Assembly: GCA_949372955.1 (NCBI GenBank)
Contig: CASIAX010000003.1
Span: 1-6,448 of the forward strand
Direction: 5' to 3'
DNA: 6,448 nt
Origin: SGZJ01 sp949372955
GTDB taxonomy: Bacteria; Bacteroidota; Bacteroidia; Flavobacteriales; Flavobacteriaceae
A program made the position numbers and the translations under genes. Shown one piece after another: positions 5,112 to 6,448 of this stretch (the stretch's first letter is position 1; every line of letters begins with the position of its first letter). The notes under the pieces are model-generated. The model ran no database searches. It worked only from the letters and a program-made list of their open reading frames with translations, and had not been told where the DNA came from.

Positions 5112-6170
5112 ATGACAAAAAATTTTTTAGAAATAAACAATGTAACATTTGCAGCAAGTGCTCAGAGTAAAGTTAATAATGTTTCGCTAACTATTGAAAA
5201 TCAAGGTGACATTGTTTGTTTATTAGGACCATCTGGTATTGGCAAAACTACTATTCTTAGAACAATTGCAGGTTTGGAAAAAGTACAATCAGGGAAGATT
5301 ATCTTAAAAAATAAAATCTTATCATCTGATAAAACTCATATTGAACCTGAAAATAGAAATATTTCTATGGGGTTTCAGGACAATTCACTTTTTCCCCATT
5401 ATACAGTTTTAGAAAATATAAAATTTGGTGCAGATAGAAATAAAAAGAAGAAGAAAGGTTTAAATTTAAATGAAATAAATAAGCTTCTTCATATCGAGCA
5501 CATTGTTGATAAATACCCACACCAGATAAGTTCTGGAGAAGCTCAAAGAGCTTCATTAGCAAGGTCTTTGTTATCTAATCCTGATTTATTGTTATTAGAT
5601 GAGCCTCTTTCAAATGTAGATCAGAACTTTAAAGAAGAAATACAGGTTAAATTAAAGCAAATTTTAACAGAACATAAAATTACAACAATTATTGTAACGC
5701 ACGACTCTTATGAAGCTTTTTATTTGGGAACAAAATGTGGAATAATTTTAGATGGTCAACTTAAACAATACGACGACCCGTATAATGTTTACCATTTTCC
5801 AAACTCAATAGAGGTGGTTAATTTTTTAAATAGAGGTATTTTAATTCCGGCAAAAGTTACTGGTGAAAATAGTCTAGAGAGTGAAGATCTTGGAACAATA
5901 ACTGGAGATTTCATAAAGCATTATCCCAAAGGATCTGAAGTTCAGCTTTTATTACAACCTGAAGATCTTGAGCATGATGACAAAAGTAATTTAAAATTGG
6001 AAGTAGTTGATAGAAAATTTAGAGGTACAAATTTTATTTATACTCTTAAAACTAAAAGTAATAGACAAATACCGGTATTTGTTCATTCACATCACATTCA
6101 TCAACATGAAGTTGATGAAAAATTTGGTATTAAGAGACCAATTAATATTGATCATATAGTTTGTTTCTAA
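5112..6170 (+). CDS. Iron(III) ABC transporter ATP-binding protein (FutC/FbpC type)
   Basis: Cytoplasmic ATPase that powers the preceding permease. The 352-residue product has the full nucleotide-binding domain: Walker A GPSGIGKTT (39-47), Q-loop GFQDNSLFPHYTVLEN (87-102, Gln89), signature ISSGEAQRASLARSL (139-153), Walker B LLLLDEPLSNVD (159-170, catalytic Glu164), and switch His197 in VTHD. From about residue 240 a C-terminal domain of the TOBE/FbpC kind follows, with LLLQPEDL (279-286) matching the usual RPE-like motif and a His-rich VHSHHIHQHE (324-333). The signature is a variant of LSGGQ, with Ser replacing the first Gly and Glu replacing Gln; other motifs are intact, so activity is expected. 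A lysine run (111-115) lies in the helical region. Length and domain order are normal for the ferric-iron/polyamine-type ATPases; iron is inferred from the operon. A search could return futC, fbpC or sfuC, so no symbol is given. Confidence 0.94.
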   Translation: MTKNFLEINNVTFAASAQSKVNNVSLTIENQGDIVCLLGPSGIGKTTILRTIAGLEKVQSGKIILKNKILSSDKTHIEPENRNISMGFQDNSLFPHYTVLENIKFGADRNKKKKKGLNLNEINKLLHIEHIVDKYPHQISSGEAQRASLARSLLSNPDLLLLDEPLSNVDQNFKEEIQVKLKQILTEHKITTIIVTHDSYEAFYLGTKCGIILDGQLKQYDDPYNVYHFPNSIEVVNFLNRGILIPAKVTGENSLESEDLGTITGDFIKHYPKGSEVQLLLQPEDLEHDDKSNLKLEVVDRKFRGTNFIYTLKTKSNRQIPVFVHSHHIHQHEVDEKFGIKRPINIDHIVCF

Positions 6171-6189
6171 TACAAAATCCTAAATTAAA

Positions 6190-6448
6190 ATGAATAATAG
6201 ATTTAAAACATTATCCAAGGGGATTATTGATGTAAGTCCTTTAATGATACCAGTGGTTCCATTTGGAATTATATATGGTGTTATTGGAATGGAAGTGGGT
6301 TTGAGTGCTTATATGACATTCGGTATGTCCATTATAATTTTCGGTGGCGCATCTCAAATTGTATTATTGCAATTATTTTCTGGAGGCGCATCATCATTAG
6401 TTGCAATCACATCGGTTACAGCAGTAAATTCTAGACATTTACTATATG
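6190..6448 (+). CDS. azlC: AzlC-family branched-chain amino acid exporter subunit, 5' part only
   Basis: ATG at 6190 opens a frame of 86 codons that runs off the right edge. The start MNNRFKTLSKGIIDVSPLMI, the hydrophobic VVPFGIIYGVIGMEVGLSAY (22-41), the conserved FGGASQIVLLQLFSGGAS (51-68) and the VNSRHLLY end (79-86) match the N-terminal part of AzlC. From family knowledge AzlC (about 230 residues) works with a small partner, AzlD, to export branched-chain amino acids such as leucine or their analogues; azlD would be expected just beyond the window. The gene starts 19 bases after the ATPase gene with no terminator or clear Shine-Dalgarno sequence between, so it may be transcribed with the iron operon. 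Function in iron uptake is not implied. Confidence 0.88.
   Translation, partial: MNNRFKTLSKGIIDVSPLMIPVVPFGIIYGVIGMEVGLSAYMTFGMSIIIFGGASQIVLLQLFSGGASSLVAITSVTAVNSRHLLY

Noticed and set aside
5365..5562. Minus-strand open frame of 65 codons inside the ATPase gene
   Set aside because: Antisense shadow across the Q-loop and signature region of a clear ABC ATPase.
1..6448. Mobile element, CRISPR array, phage genes, tRNA or rRNA
   Set aside because: No transposase or integrase frame, no spaced repeat series beyond the two operator arrays, and no tRNA or rRNA sequence were seen.

Overview
The window is AT-rich, with short spacers and near-complete gene packing. Protein features (ScfR-type regulator beside isocitrate lyase, Fut/Fbp-type ferric-iron ABC transporter, AzlC) fit a streamlined marine alphaproteobacterium, most likely of the SAR11/Pelagibacter type. 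That taxonomic call is an inference from composition, gene content and recollection; no search was run.

Left part (1-1958): the 5' portion of an XRE-family regulator of the ScfR/RamB kind runs leftwards off the edge. It faces a complete isocitrate lyase gene (aceA), the entry enzyme of the glyoxylate shunt. Between them lie two copies of a TTTGTAAA-type operator array exactly 73 bp apart. One copy is beside the regulator start and forms a perfect 20-bp palindrome. The other ends on the ATG of a possible 55-residue small protein. The likely circuit is a divergently transcribed, autoregulated switch controlling acetate/fatty-acid-derived carbon flow through aceA.

Middle (1999-2292): a 97-codon gene for a small protein with a hydrophobic segment at each end and a basic centre; its function is unknown.

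Right part (2293-6170): a three-gene iron(III) uptake operon with a periplasmic binding protein, a fused two-domain permease and an ATPase. A strong Fur-box-like palindrome (2320-2340) precedes it. The binding-protein gene and the permease gene are separated by a long imperfect hairpin (3426-3485) that stops five bases before the permease start codon, a layout suited to making more binding protein than permease. The ATPase gene follows the permease after four bases.

Right edge (6190-6448): the 5' end of an AzlC-family branched-chain amino acid exporter gene, 19 bases after the ATPase gene, cut by the window end. No tRNA, rRNA, CRISPR, insertion sequence or convincing intrinsic terminator was seen.
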